The translations under genes and the position numbers were made by a program. Shown here in pieces: positions 32,963 to 42,583 of a stretch of DNA of 64,000 nucleotides. The DNA comes from Curtobacterium sp. VKM Ac-1393 (GTDB lineage Bacteria; Actinomycetota; Actinomycetes; Actinomycetales; Microbacteriaceae): contig NZ_JADKRW010000001.1 in NCBI RefSeq assembly GCF_015350995.1, positions 633,702 to 697,701 of the forward strand, in the 5' to 3' direction. Position 1 is the first letter of the stretch, and each line of letters begins with the position of its first letter. The notes under the pieces were generated by a model. It ran no database searches, was not told where the DNA came from, and saw only the letters and a list, made by a program, of their open reading frames with translations.

Positions 32963-34053
32963 GCGACGGCCCCGCCCACGGCCTCGGGCACGACGTCGGC
33001 GTCGATGCCGAACGCCCGCGGCCCCATGCGCGCGGTGCGGTCGGGGTCCGCCCACCACCACGGCGCCGACGGCAGCACGAGCACGGCGAGTTCGTTGCCG
33101 ACCCGCGTGCGGTCGGTCGCCACCGGCGCGAGCGAGCGCGCGTCGACGACCGTGATGACGCTCGGGGTGCTGGCGACCGGCAGGCCGTCGACCAGGCAGT
33201 GCACGTACTCGCTGCCCGCCTCGACCCGGGCGACCGCGCCGGAGCCGGCGTCGCGGATGGCCAGGCTGCTGCGCACGAACGCGAGCGCGTCCCCCTCGCG
33301 CTGCACGTCGATGACCCGGCCCTGGGCGACGACACGGCCGCCGATGAGCGCGGCGAGTTCCGCAGCGTCGCGTGCGCCGCCCGCGGCGCGTCCGATCCGG
33401 ATCGCGCGCTGCACGCTGCCGACCACGGCGCGCTCGCGCAGCAGCGCCACCGGGACGGGGCCGATCGCGAAGGCCGCCCAGCCGCCGCTGTGCGAGACCG
33501 CCTCGCGCCAGACGGTCTCGACGTCGTGCGGGTGCCGGGCGTCGACGACGATCCGCAGACCGCTCGTCGTGGCCGCGGCGGCCGAGACCGTCGTGGTCGG
33601 GCCGACGAAGACCGACAGCTGGTCGATGCGCGGGACCGCTCGGCCGACCAGGTCCGCGTCGACGAGCGGCAGTCCGGCAGCGTGCGCGGTGAGGGCTGCG
33701 GCCGGTCCGGTCACGCCGCCGATCTGCGCGGCGACGACGGCGTCGGCACGGACACCCGTCCAGCGTTCGACCGCCGCGAGCGCGGCCGGCAGCTCCTCGC
33801 CGCTCGGCATCTTCTCCTCGAGCACCGTGGTCGACCCGATCAGCCCGACGGCCACCACTGATTCGAGCGCCGGGTCGTCGAGGTCGACGACCGGAACGCT
33901 CCGGTTGCCGAGTGCGAGTCGGAGGGCGCTGACCATGTGGTCGACGCGGCCGCCACCGCCGCAGCCGAGCAGGGCGGTGCCGCGTCCGAAGACGGTCGCG
34001 TCGTCGGCCTGGAGGCCCGCCACACCGCCGCCCCGCCGCTCACCCTGGTCCAT
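32959..34053 (-). CDS. DUF917 (S-methyl-thiohydantoin desulfurase-like) protein, divergent member
   Basis: 364 residues, the most divergent of three neighbouring DUF917 proteins. The glycine motif GTALLGCGGGG is kept but continues RVDH instead of DP; GLPLVDADLVGRAVP and a C-terminal WADPDRTARMGPRAFGID correspond to the family. Family knowledge links DUF917 to (thio)hydantoin metabolism together with HyuA-type proteins. Changed residues at motif positions suggest a regulatory or structural subunit rather than a third identical enzyme; that is inference. Confidence 0.82.
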   Translation of the reverse strand: MDQGERRGGGVAGLQADDATVFGRGTALLGCGGGGRVDHMVSALRLALGNRSVPVVDLDDPALESVVAVGLIGSTTVLEEKMPSGEELPAALAAVERWTGVRADAVVAAQIGGVTGPAAALTAHAAGLPLVDADLVGRAVPRIDQLSVFVGPTTTVSAAAATTSGLRIVVDARHPHDVETVWREAVSHSGGWAAFAIGPVPVALLRERAVVGSVQRAIRIGRAAGGARDAAELAALIGGRVVAQGRVIDVQREGDALAFVRSSLAIRDAGSGAVARVEAGSEYVHCLVDGLPVASTPSVITVVDARSLAPVATDRTRVGNELAVLVLPSAPWWWADPDRTARMGPRAFGIDADVVPEAVGGAVA

Positions 34054-34105
34054 GGGTCCATTCTGCTGCCGCGGTCGGTTGCCCGGGTCGGCGCGCGGCC
34101 GTCGG

Positions 34106-35230
34106 TCAGCCGGCCGCCGGGGCGGCCGGTCGGACGTGCTCGTGCAGGTCCTCGACCGGGACGAACGGTTCGTCGAGCCCGAAGCACGACGGGCCGAACA
34201 CGGCGAGCGCTTCCGGGGTCCGCATCAGGTCGGGCGTCGAGATGCCGATCACCCGGACGCGCTGCCCGAACCGCAGCCGTTCGGTGGTGATCGGCTCGGC
34301 GGTCTCGGCGTCGAGGACGCAGATCAGGTCGGGCACGACGGCGACGAGGCGGCCGTCCCGCCGGGCGACGAGGTTCTCGTTCTGGAACCGGAGTTCGAGC
34401 TCGGAGCCGTCGGTCCCCTGCACGGTGGCGCGACCGCGGGCGAACCCGTCGACGGTGCGGCGCTCGACGTCGACGACCTTGCCGTCGAACAGCTCGCGCA
34501 GGTGCGTGTAGATCGTCGTGCCGAGGGCCTCGGCGAGCGCGTCGATCGGGTCACGGTGGGCTTCGCGGGCGACCCGGATGGCCCGACCGACGGCGAGCGC
34601 CAGGGAGAGCGTGCGCGGGACGGCGGTCTCGCGCACCTGACGGCCGGACATGGCGTACTCGGCGATGTACGCGACGCCGCCGAGCCGGATGGTGACCCCG
34701 CGGGCGAGCCACTCCATCTTCTTGTTGTCCGAGCCGGTCTCGATGATGACGCCGTGACCGTTCTCGTCGCTGATCGCCAGCGGACTGCCCGGCACGCCGT
34801 AGACCGAGAACGTCTCCATCTGCAGCTCCGGGAACGCGCGGCCCATACCGTCCGCGTCGACCACGGGCAGGCCGCCGGTGGCGCCGACGAGCAGCGGGAT
34901 CATCGAGTTGATGCCGCCGCACTCGATCGGCATCGTGGCGGTCGCCGTCCGGCCGAGGTGGGCTTCGAGCCGGCGGAGGGCGCCGAGGGGTTCCGGCCCG
35001 GCTGGGATGCGTTCGAGCACCACGGTCGGTGCGCCCATCTGCGCGGTGGGGATCACGAGGGCGTCGTCGGGCACCTCGGACGGGTCGAGGATCGTGACGG
35101 GGCCGTGCTGTTCGATCGCGGCGCGCACCAGGAGCATCCCGATGGTGGGGTCGCCCCCGCCGCCGGTGCCGAGCAGCGCGGCGCCGCGGGCCAGGTCGGG
35201 CAGGTCGTCGACGTCGAGGATCCAGCTCAT
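34106..35230 (-). CDS. DUF917 (S-methyl-thiohydantoin desulfurase-like) protein
   Basis: 374 residues with complete motifs: ARGAALLGTGGGGDP near the start, AQMGAPTVVLERIP, ECGGINSMIPL, PVVDADGMGRAFPELQM and ISTPDLMRTPEALAVFGPSCFGLD at the end. ATG 35230 overlaps the preceding gene's stop by 4 bases. It aligns along its length with the protein encoded just upstream, so the two look like tandem duplicates that may pair in a hetero-oligomer. Cytoplasmic, no membrane segment. Confidence 0.88.
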   Translation of the reverse strand: MSWILDVDDLPDLARGAALLGTGGGGDPTIGMLLVRAAIEQHGPVTILDPSEVPDDALVIPTAQMGAPTVVLERIPAGPEPLGALRRLEAHLGRTATATMPIECGGINSMIPLLVGATGGLPVVDADGMGRAFPELQMETFSVYGVPGSPLAISDENGHGVIIETGSDNKKMEWLARGVTIRLGGVAYIAEYAMSGRQVRETAVPRTLSLALAVGRAIRVAREAHRDPIDALAEALGTTIYTHLRELFDGKVVDVERRTVDGFARGRATVQGTDGSELELRFQNENLVARRDGRLVAVVPDLICVLDAETAEPITTERLRFGQRVRVIGISTPDLMRTPEALAVFGPSCFGLDEPFVPVEDLHEHVRPAAPAAG

Positions 35231-36381
35231 CGGGCGCCCTCCTTGCTCGTCTCGCCCGTGCTCTCGCCGGGGCTCGTGGTGCCGTCGTGGCGGACCGCGG
35301 GGGTGTCGTAGCCGAAGTACCGCGGGCCGGCCAGGCGCAGGCCGTCCGGGGAGTGCCAGCGTTCGTCGGCCGGTGCGGTGACGATCCGGATGCGGGCGCC
35401 GAAGCGCAGGGCCTCGGTGGTGATCGGCTCGCCGGTCTCGGCGTCCAGGGTGATGATGAGGTCGGGAGCCGTGGTGCGGACCTGGCCGGCCACCTCGACC
35501 AGCAGGTGCTCGTTCTGGAACCGGAGCACCGCCTCCAGGCCGGTGTCGCTGCCGGAACCGGCGATGCGGGCCGTACCGCGCGCGAACCCGGTCACGGTCT
35601 TGCGCTCGATGTCGGCGACCTTGCCCTCGAAGACGACCGTGCCGCCGAGCACCTCGGTGACCGCCGTGACGGGGTCCGCGTTCTCGCTGCGTGCGCGCAC
35701 CAGGGTCTCGCCGAGCCGGATGCTCAGCGACAGGCTGCCGCGGACGAACGACTCCTTCACCTGCGCGCCGGACATGGCGTACTGGGCGGTGATCGCGGAG
35801 CAGCCCATCTCGACCGTCGCCGTGCGGGCGAGCCGTTCCGCCCACCGGTTGTCGACCGTGTCGAAGACGACGGTGTTGCCCTTCTCGTCCGCCAGGGCCA
35901 TCGGTGTCGCACTGATGCCGGACAGGGTCGGCAGCACCATCTGCACCTCGGGGAAGGCACGGCCCATGCCGTCGCCGTCGACCAGGGGCAGGCCGAGCTC
36001 GGCCGCGGCGACGATCGGGGTCGTCGAGTTCACGCCGCCGACCTCGATGCAGGCCAGGTGGGTCGGGGTGACGCCGAGGAACGCCGACAGGCTGCGGATG
36101 GCCTCGGCGAACTGGCCGGCGGACGGGAGCTTCTCGACCATCACCGTGGGGGCGCCGATCATCGCGACCGACAGCACCACGGCGTCGTCGGGCAGGTCCT
36201 CGACCTGGACGATCTCGACCGGACCGTGGGCGCGGACGGCGGCCTCGGCGAGCAGGCGACCGATGTAGGGGTCGCCGCCGCCGCCGGTGCCGAGGATCGC
36301 GGCGCCGCGGGCGAGGGCGGAGCAGTCGGCGCCGATGGAGGTGAGCGGGGGTGCTGTGGGCGCAGCTTGCGTCGCGCTCAT
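35227..36381 (-). CDS. DUF917 (S-methyl-thiohydantoin desulfurase-like) protein
   Basis: 384 residues: ARGAAILGTGGGGDPYIGRLL, SVAMIGAPTVMVEKLPSAG, EVGGVNSTTPIV, PLVDGDGMGRAFPEVQM and a family-typical C-terminus (GPRYFGYDTP). It overlaps HyuA by 4 bases and the next DUF917 gene by 4. Bases 35632-35734 are the source-like sequence of the small fragment in the island-edge mosaic. Family members act on hydantoin or thiohydantoin rings or partner HyuA-type hydrolases; the exact reaction here is unknown. Confidence 0.88.
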   Translation of the reverse strand: MSATQAAPTAPPLTSIGADCSALARGAAILGTGGGGDPYIGRLLAEAAVRAHGPVEIVQVEDLPDDAVVLSVAMIGAPTVMVEKLPSAGQFAEAIRSLSAFLGVTPTHLACIEVGGVNSTTPIVAAAELGLPLVDGDGMGRAFPEVQMVLPTLSGISATPMALADEKGNTVVFDTVDNRWAERLARTATVEMGCSAITAQYAMSGAQVKESFVRGSLSLSIRLGETLVRARSENADPVTAVTEVLGGTVVFEGKVADIERKTVTGFARGTARIAGSGSDTGLEAVLRFQNEHLLVEVAGQVRTTAPDLIITLDAETGEPITTEALRFGARIRIVTAPADERWHSPDGLRLAGPRYFGYDTPAVRHDGTTSPGESTGETSKEGAR

Positions 36382-37934
36382 CGGACCAGCGCCCCGAGTG
36401 CCAGGTCGCCGACGGCCTTCGCGCGGATCCGCGTCGCATTGCCCGGCAGGTACGGGATAGGGACCTCGTCGAAGTCCACGATGTCCACCGAGCCGGGGTC
36501 GGCGCCGGCAGCGATGGCACGGTCGACCGCCTCTTGCCGGGCCTCGTCGACCACCGCGGACCGGCGGCCGTCGCTGATCGCGTAGACCTTGTCGACCTCG
36601 CCGCTGACCTGCGCGATCGCGGCACCGATGGCGTTGGCGACCGAGTAGTGCTCCGGGCGGTGCACGGTGCCGAGTCCGGGCAGGGTGTCGGGCAGCAGCA
36701 CCGAACCGCCGCCGACCGCCACGACCGGCAGCGGGTCGGACGAGGTGCGCATCCGCTCGACGATGTCGGCGACGCGCTCCGCGATGACGTCGAGCGCACG
36801 GGCGGCGACATCGGCGGGCACCCCGGCGACGAGCGACGGGTCCCCGATCGCGCCACGGCCACCGCGGACGGCCACGTCGGTCGCGGTCAGGGTCGTGCCG
36901 CCGAAGACCAGGCCCTCCTCGGTCAGGCGGTAGCCGACGGAGTCCGGACCGACGACGCTGCCGTCCTCGCGGATGCGGGAACCACCGCCGATGCCGACGG
37001 ACAGCACGTCGGGCATCCGGAAGTTCGTGCGGATGCCGGCGACGGCGACCTCGCCCGTGGCCTCGCGCGGGAAGCCCGCGGTCAGGACGCCGACGTCGCT
37101 CGTGGTCCCGCCGACGTCGACGACCGCGCAGGTGTCGAAGCCGGACAGCACCGCCGCACCCCGCATCGAGTTGGTCGGGCCGGAGGCGAACGTCGCGACC
37201 GGGTAGCGGCGGGCGTACTCGACGTCCATCAGGGTGCCGTCGTTCTGGCTCAGGAAGAGGGGTGCGTCGATGCCGCTGCCCGTGACCGACCCGGACAGGC
37301 CGTCGACGATCCGGTCGGCGAGCTCGCGGAGCGCCGCGTTGATGATCGTCGCGTTCTCGCGCTCGAGCAGACCGATGCGACCGATCTCGGACGACAGCGA
37401 GAACGCCACGTCCGGCCCGAGCTCGGCGGCCATGATCTCCTGCGCGCGCTGCTCGAACTCGTCGTTGATCGGGGAGAACACCGACGAGATCGCGACCGAA
37501 CGGATGCCCGCGGCGGCGATGGCTCCGGCATGCCGCTTGAGTTCCTCGGGGTCGAGCTCCGAGATGACCCGGCCGTCGAACTCGTGGCCGCCGTGGGCCA
37601 GGAACGGCTGCGCGTGCACGGCGGACACCAGGTGGGCGGGCCAGTCCGTGAACGGCGGCAGGGACGCGGTCGCCGGCAGGCCCAGGCGGACCGCGGCGGT
37701 CGGGGCGAGGCCGCGTGCCTCGACCAGGGCGTTGATGAAGTGGGTGGTGCCGATCATCACGCCGTCGATGTCCGTGGGGCCGAAGGCGTGCTGCTCGCGC
37801 AGGCCGTCGAGCGCGGCGACGATGCCCGAGGTCACGTCGGGAGTGGTGGACCGCTTGACCGCCGCACGGACGGTGCTGCCGTCCATCAGGACAGCGTCCG
37901 TGTTGGTGCCGCCGACGTCGATGCCGATGCGCAT
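36378..37934 (-). CDS. Hydantoinase/oxoprolinase family protein (HyuA-like)
   Basis: 518 residues. Starts MRIGIDVGGTNTDAVLMDG, the ATP-binding Hydant_A N-terminal motif; continues with FASGPTNSMRGAA, VVDVGGTTSDVGVL and GIGGGSRI, all typical of the HyuA/oxoprolinase A fold. Such proteins hydrolyse hydantoin-like rings with ATP. No HyuB gene is present; three DUF917 genes take its place, a combination known from DUF917 operons. A 149-base G-rich gap separates it from the permease gene upstream. Confidence 0.92.
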   Translation of the reverse strand: MRIGIDVGGTNTDAVLMDGSTVRAAVKRSTTPDVTSGIVAALDGLREQHAFGPTDIDGVMIGTTHFINALVEARGLAPTAAVRLGLPATASLPPFTDWPAHLVSAVHAQPFLAHGGHEFDGRVISELDPEELKRHAGAIAAAGIRSVAISSVFSPINDEFEQRAQEIMAAELGPDVAFSLSSEIGRIGLLERENATIINAALRELADRIVDGLSGSVTGSGIDAPLFLSQNDGTLMDVEYARRYPVATFASGPTNSMRGAAVLSGFDTCAVVDVGGTTSDVGVLTAGFPREATGEVAVAGIRTNFRMPDVLSVGIGGGSRIREDGSVVGPDSVGYRLTEEGLVFGGTTLTATDVAVRGGRGAIGDPSLVAGVPADVAARALDVIAERVADIVERMRTSSDPLPVVAVGGGSVLLPDTLPGLGTVHRPEHYSVANAIGAAIAQVSGEVDKVYAISDGRRSAVVDEARQEAVDRAIAAGADPGSVDIVDFDEVPIPYLPGNATRIRAKAVGDLALGALVR

Positions 37935-37954
37935 GGGGTTCCCTTCGGTGGTGC

Positions 37955-38017
37955 GGGTGGAGCGGGTGCGGGGTGGAGCCGTGTGGGGGTGGGTCTGGTG
38001 GGGATGCGGTGGTGGGG
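37955..38017 (+). repeat. G-tract cluster (possible G-quadruplex) in the operon leader
   Basis: At least seven runs of 3-5 G on the plus strand within 63 bases, between the permease and HyuA genes. On the transcribed (minus-strand) mRNA this is a C-rich, G-poor stretch, the kind of sequence Rho can load on. Confidence 0.5.
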
Positions 38018-38083
38018 ACCGGCCGCGCCGTCACGCGGATCAGGGACGCGACGCCGCGACCGGCCGTTCGGGGAACGCCCGGG

Positions 38084-39475
38084 TCAGGCGCCGGGGGTGG
38101 GCGCGGCAGTTCCGGTGGGCGCGGCCGCCGCGGCGGTCGGCACGGCTTCGGTCCGACTGACCCCGACTCCGCGGATCAGCCCGGCCTTGCCGGCGACCAC
38201 GTAGAGCACGAAGGCGATGACCACCGAGTTGATCGAGGGGATGCCGAGGACCACGAAGTACCCGATGAGCGAGGCGATCGCCCAGATCACCAGGGTGGCC
38301 GGCACCCACGTGGGCGACGTCGCCGGGATGTTCTCGGCATCGCTCAACTCGCGGCGCCACCGCTTCACGACGAAGTACTCGGCAACCATGATCCCGGCGA
38401 TGGGCGGGAAGACGACCCCGAGCACGGACAGGAACGGGGTGAAGGCCCCGAGGAACCCGACCGCCGCGAGCACCGACCCGATGACGCCCATCACGAGCGT
38501 CACGAGCCCGCGGTTCACCTGCTTGCCGAACACCGCGTCGATGAAGTTCGTCACGCCGAGGCTCGAGCTGTAGATGTTCCAGTCGTTGATCTTGAACGTA
38601 CCGAGCAGGATCACCAGGATGCCGACCCACCCGACGCTCGACGTGATCACGCGGGTGATGTCCGCTGAGCCCACGGCGTGCGCGAGCAGGACGCCGGCCA
38701 GGCCGATGACGTACTCGCCGAGCGTCACACCGAGCAGCGTCTGCTTCACGACGTCGCCGACCGACCGGTTGAAGCGCGTCATGTCCGGAGTGATCACGGC
38801 CCCGACGATGAACCCGCCGGCGACGAGGGTCGTTCCCGCGACGAAGCTCAGCTCGGGACCGGCGGGAGCCCGGGCCGCGAGCTCGGCGATGGAGTGCCGA
38901 CTCAGCTCGACGATGACCGCCCAGCCGACGAGCACCAGGAACAGCGGCACGGTCACGTTCGCCAGCCACTGCATCGAGTGGAACCCGCGCAGCACGATCG
39001 CGGTGACGAGCAGCCCGAACACCAGCGACCACGCCCAGGCGGGCAGGATCGGCAGGATCGACACGAGGCCGGCCGCCGAGACGCCCGACTGGATGCCGAA
39101 CCACCCGATCAGGCTCAACCCGATCGCGAGCCCGACCAGTGCCGAGCCGGCCTTGCCGAACCCGGTCCAGCGGGCGATCACCGAGGTGTTCAAGCCCTCA
39201 CGGACACCGATGACACCGACGAGCACCGAGACGATCTCGAGGATGACGGCACCGAGGGTGATCGCCCAGAAGGCGTCCCAGAAGCTCATGCCGAAACCGA
39301 GCGTCGCACCGAGCAGGAACTGGGACAGCGCCGAGATCTGTCCGAAGCGCTGCACGGCGACCTGGAACCAGCCGTAGCGCGCGGACATCGGGACTCGGCT
39401 GAGCGAGTAGTCGTCGACGACGACCGACTCGGAACGGGGGGTTCGTGGTGCTGACACTGCGGTCTCGCTGGCCAT
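38084..39475 (-). CDS. NCS1-family cytosine/hydantoin-type permease
   Basis: 463 residues, 12 membrane segments. GQISALSQFLLGATLGFGMSFWDAF near the start and DMTRFNRSVGDVVKQTLLG in the middle are NCS1 (CodB/Mhp1) motifs. First gene of the operon with HyuA, DUF917 and PucR, so it probably imports the ring compound they break down, such as a hydantoin or pyrimidine. Start 39475 is preceded by GAGGAG. The promoter region 39476-39650 is shared with the divergent nucS gene. Confidence 0.9.
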   Translation of the reverse strand: MASETAVSAPRTPRSESVVVDDYSLSRVPMSARYGWFQVAVQRFGQISALSQFLLGATLGFGMSFWDAFWAITLGAVILEIVSVLVGVIGVREGLNTSVIARWTGFGKAGSALVGLAIGLSLIGWFGIQSGVSAAGLVSILPILPAWAWSLVFGLLVTAIVLRGFHSMQWLANVTVPLFLVLVGWAVIVELSRHSIAELAARAPAGPELSFVAGTTLVAGGFIVGAVITPDMTRFNRSVGDVVKQTLLGVTLGEYVIGLAGVLLAHAVGSADITRVITSSVGWVGILVILLGTFKINDWNIYSSSLGVTNFIDAVFGKQVNRGLVTLVMGVIGSVLAAVGFLGAFTPFLSVLGVVFPPIAGIMVAEYFVVKRWRRELSDAENIPATSPTWVPATLVIWAIASLIGYFVVLGIPSINSVVIAFVLYVVAGKAGLIRGVGVSRTEAVPTAAAAAPTGTAAPTPGA

Positions 39476-39638
39476 CGTGGCTCCTCGGGGAGGGGTGTCG
39501 GCGTGGGCCGATCGGGGTGTCAGCCACGGTAGGACGGCATCGAACCGCGGTACATGTGCAGAACGTTGTTACGAGCATGTGAATCCGTGCGCGGTGCACA
39601 GCCAGCGCGCCCGGTCCGGCCGACGACACCACGCCCGT

Positions 39639-39644
39639 TAGGCT
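39639..39644 (+). promoter_or_regulatory. -10 box of nucS (leaderless)
   Basis: TAGGCT followed by 6 bases (TCCGGG) and the GTG start. The transcript would begin at or next to the start codon. Confidence 0.6.
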
Positions 39645-39650
39645 TCCGGG

Positions 39651-40346
39651 GTGCGTCTCGTCATCGCCCGGTGCTCCGTCGACTACGCGGGCCGGCTCTC
39701 AGCCCACCTGCCGCTCGCGACCCGCCTGCTCATGCTCAAGGCGGACGGTTCCCTGCTCGTGCACTCCGACGGTGGCAGCTACAAGCCGCTGAACTGGATG
39801 AGCCCGCCCTGCTCGATCGAGATCACCGAGCCGGACGACGAGCAGTCGGTCGCCGGCATCACGCAGGTGTGGACGGTGACGCAGAAGAAGACGCAGGACA
39901 AGCTCATCGTCTCCCTGTACGAGGTGGTGTCCGACGAGACCCACGACCTGGGCGTCGACCCTGGCCTGGTGAAGGACGGGGTCGAGGCGCACCTGCAGCA
40001 GCTCCTGGCCGAGCAGATCGAACTGCTCGGTGACGGCCACACCCTGGTCCGTCGCGAGTACATGACGGCTATCGGGCCGGTCGACATCCTTGCTCGTGAC
40101 GACGCGGGAGCGAGCGTCGCGGTCGAGATGAAGCGCAACGCCAACATCGACGCGGTCGAGCAGCTCACCCGGTACCTCGAGCTCATGAACCGCGACCCGC
40201 ACCTGCGCCCGGTGCAGGGCGTGCTGGCGGCGCAGACGGTGGCACCGCAGGCGCGCACCCTCGCCGAGGACCGCGGCATCCGCGTCCTCGTGCTCGACTA
40301 CGACGCGATGCGCGGCATCGAGGGCGGCCACACCCGCCTGTTCTGA
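39651..40346 (+). CDS. nucS: Mismatch-specific endonuclease NucS/EndoMS
   Basis: 231 residues, the usual length. Starts [21 protein letters not shown] as in actinobacterial NucS; the C-terminal catalytic half has [12 protein letters not shown] and [22 protein letters not shown], giving the D-x(n)-E-x-K nuclease core. It cuts both strands at mismatches and replaces MutS/MutL mismatch repair in actinobacteria. GTG start with a leaderless promoter. Stands alone, divergent from the permease operon. Confidence 0.97.
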   Translation: MRLVIARCSVDYAGRLSAHLPLATRLLMLKADGSLLVHSDGGSYKPLNWMSPPCSIEITEPDDEQSVAGITQVWTVTQKKTQDKLIVSLYEVVSDETHDLGVDPGLVKDGVEAHLQQLLAEQIELLGDGHTLVRREYMTAIGPVDILARDDAGASVAVEMKRNANIDAVEQLTRYLELMNRDPHLRPVQGVLAAQTVAPQARTLAEDRGIRVLVLDYDAMRGIEGGHTRLF

Positions 40347-40458
40347 GCGCGCTTGCGTCGCTGCTGGTCGCCCGACCGGGAGGCGCGGTGCACGTCCGCC
40401 CCGCCGCCGACGGATCGCGGATGGGCCGGTTCCACGGCCCGGCTAGGGTGGACAGGAC

Positions 40459-41115
40459 ATGACCAGCCCGTTCTCCGCCATCCTGTTCGACCTCGACGGC
40501 ACCATCAGCGACTCCGCGCCGGGCATCCTCGAGAGCCTGACGCACACCTTCCGCACCGTGGGCGTCCCGGTGCCCGACCACGACACCCTGATGTCGTTCG
40601 TGGGTCCGCCGATCATGGACACGTTCCGGGTCGCGATGGGCATGGACGAGGCGCAGGCGGAGCACACCCTCGCCGTGTACCGCGAGCACTACTTCTCGCA
40701 CGGCGCCCTCGACTCGACGATGTTCCCCGGCATCGACGTCGTGCTCCGCACCCTGCACCAGGCCGGACTGCCGATCTCCACCGCGACGAGCAAGCCCGAG
40801 ACGCCGGCGACGTACATCCTCGAGCACTACGGGCTGACCGGCGACATCGACATCATCACGGGTGCGAGCGACGACGAGGTCCGGTCGAGCAAGGCCGACG
40901 TCGTCGAGGAAGCACTGCGACGCCTCGACGCCCGCGGGTTCGACACCAGCCGCCCGGTGCTCATCGGCGACCGGGTGCACGACGTCGAGGGCGCCACGGT
41001 GCACGGCGTCCCGGTGGTCTTCGCCGAGTGGGGGTACGGCTCCCCCGCCGAGGCCGAGGGCACCATCGCCACGGCCGCCACCCCGCTCGACCTGCTCCCG
41101 ATCCTGCTGCCGTGA
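40459..41115 (+). CDS. HAD-superfamily phosphatase (Gph/PGP-like)
   Basis: 218 residues. Motif I AILFDLDGTISDS, motif II in ISTATSKPE (Thr), motif III Lys in RSSKADVVEEAL, and motif IV VLIGDRVHDVEGA. The cap with SFVGPPIMDTF is the phosphoglycolate-phosphatase type. TAGGGT lies shortly upstream, with AGGA close to the ATG. Overlaps the following MFS gene by 4 bases. Likely a small-molecule phosphatase; the true substrate is unknown. Confidence 0.92.
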   Translation: MTSPFSAILFDLDGTISDSAPGILESLTHTFRTVGVPVPDHDTLMSFVGPPIMDTFRVAMGMDEAQAEHTLAVYREHYFSHGALDSTMFPGIDVVLRTLHQAGLPISTATSKPETPATYILEHYGLTGDIDIITGASDDEVRSSKADVVEEALRRLDARGFDTSRPVLIGDRVHDVEGATVHGVPVVFAEWGYGSPAEAEGTIATAATPLDLLPILLP

Positions 41116-42419
41116 CGGGCGGAACCGGCCGGGCCGGCGCGACGCGGCAGGGGCTGCGTGCCGCGGCGTGGGTGCTGCCCGCCGCCATCGTCCTCATCGC
41201 CCTGAACTTCCGCGGGCCGATCGTCGCGACGGCCCCGGTCATCGGTGACGTCCGGCTCGACCTCGGCCTGACGTCCACGATCGCCGGACTGCTGACGACG
41301 ATCCCGGTGCTCTGCTTCGCCCTGGCGACCCCGTTCGCCAGCTGGGTCATCGCGAAGGCCGACCCCGAGCGTGCGGTGTCCCTGTCGCTCGTCATCGTGC
41401 TCGCCGGCACCGTGGTGCGCTCGATGCCGTCGTCCGCCGCACTGCTCATCGGCACCGCCGTGATCGGCATCGGCATCACGATCGGCAACGTGGTGATCCC
41501 GGTCGTGATCCGGCGGGACACCTCGCCGGAACGCGTCGGCCTGGTCACCGGTGTGTACACGTCGGCGCTCAACGTCGGGTCGATGATCACGTCGCTCGGC
41601 ACCGCTCCCCTGGCGGCGCTCTGGGGCTGGCCGGTCGCCATCGCGGTCTGGGCCGTCTTCGCGGTCATCGCCGGGTTCGCGTGGACGTACGCGGTCGGTG
41701 CGCGGGCCGCGTGGCGCCGCCCGGTGCGGTCCGACGACGACGAGCCCCTGCCGATCACCGGCCCGATCGACCAGGTGCTCGACACCGGGGCGATCCGGAC
41801 GATGCGAGCCGACCGGGCCGCCGCGGCCGCCGCTGCTGCCACCGCCGCAGAACCCGTCCGCCCCGCGAAGCGGCTCATCACCTGGGGCCTGACGCTGGCG
41901 TTCGGCGGTCAGGCGTTCTCGTACTACGCCCTGACCGCCTGGATCCCGACCCTGCTGCACGACGAGATCGGCTTCTCGAAGGCGTCGTCGGGTGCGAGCT
42001 CGTCGGTGTTCCAGATCCTGGCCGTCGTCGGAGCGCTCGGGGTCCCGCTGCTCGCGACCCGGTGGCGTCCGGCGGCGATCATCGCCCTGGTCGGCACCCT
42101 GTGGCTGGCGATGCCGCTCGGGCTGCTGTTCGCCCCGCAGCTCTGGTTGCTGTGGTCGGTGCTCGGCGGCGCAGCCCAGGGCGGCGGCATCACCGTGATC
42201 TTCATCGTGATCGTGCGGATCGTGTCGAGCGACGCCGATGCCCGCCGGATGTCCGCGTTCGTGCAGGGCGGCGGGTACCTGCTCGGATCTGCGGGGCCGC
42301 TCGTCGCCGGGGCGCTGCACGGTGCGACCGGGGACTGGACGGCACCGCTGCTCGTCGTGCTCGTGTCGGTGCTGACGCTCGGCATCGTCGGCACGTTCGC
42401 CGCGCGACGGGTGTCCTGA
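41112..42419 (+). CDS. MFS transporter, CynX/NimT-like
   Basis: 435 residues, 12 membrane segments with a long central loop rich in Asp and Ala (about residues 200-245). LIALNFRGPIVATAPVIGDVRLDLGLT at the N-terminus is typical of the CynX/NimT (cyanate or nitroimidazole) subgroup. GTG start overlaps the HAD gene stop (GTGA), so they are co-translated. Substrate unknown. Confidence 0.88.
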   Translation: MTGGTGRAGATRQGLRAAAWVLPAAIVLIALNFRGPIVATAPVIGDVRLDLGLTSTIAGLLTTIPVLCFALATPFASWVIAKADPERAVSLSLVIVLAGTVVRSMPSSAALLIGTAVIGIGITIGNVVIPVVIRRDTSPERVGLVTGVYTSALNVGSMITSLGTAPLAALWGWPVAIAVWAVFAVIAGFAWTYAVGARAAWRRPVRSDDDEPLPITGPIDQVLDTGAIRTMRADRAAAAAAAATAAEPVRPAKRLITWGLTLAFGGQAFSYYALTAWIPTLLHDEIGFSKASSGASSSVFQILAVVGALGVPLLATRWRPAAIIALVGTLWLAMPLGLLFAPQLWLLWSVLGGAAQGGGITVIFIVIVRIVSSDADARRMSAFVQGGGYLLGSAGPLVAGALHGATGDWTAPLLVVLVSVLTLGIVGTFAARRVS

Positions 42420-42583
42420 CCCCGAACCCGGACGCCGGCTGAGACCCCGCTCCGGCTCGACCCGGGAACCGCTGAGCGACGAGGCCCACGGCCGCGAGTC
42501 GTCACAGCGCAGCGCCCGGCTTCGCGGCGTTCCGGCGGCGGGGTCCCGGCCCACCGTCATGCCGGACGGCCACTGTCCAGAGA

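Noticed and set aside
31475-35311. 1278-codon open frame on the plus strand
   Set aside because: It runs antisense to the PucR and DUF917 genes, is Arg/Ala/Gly-rich and has no domain; typical of third-position GC bias.
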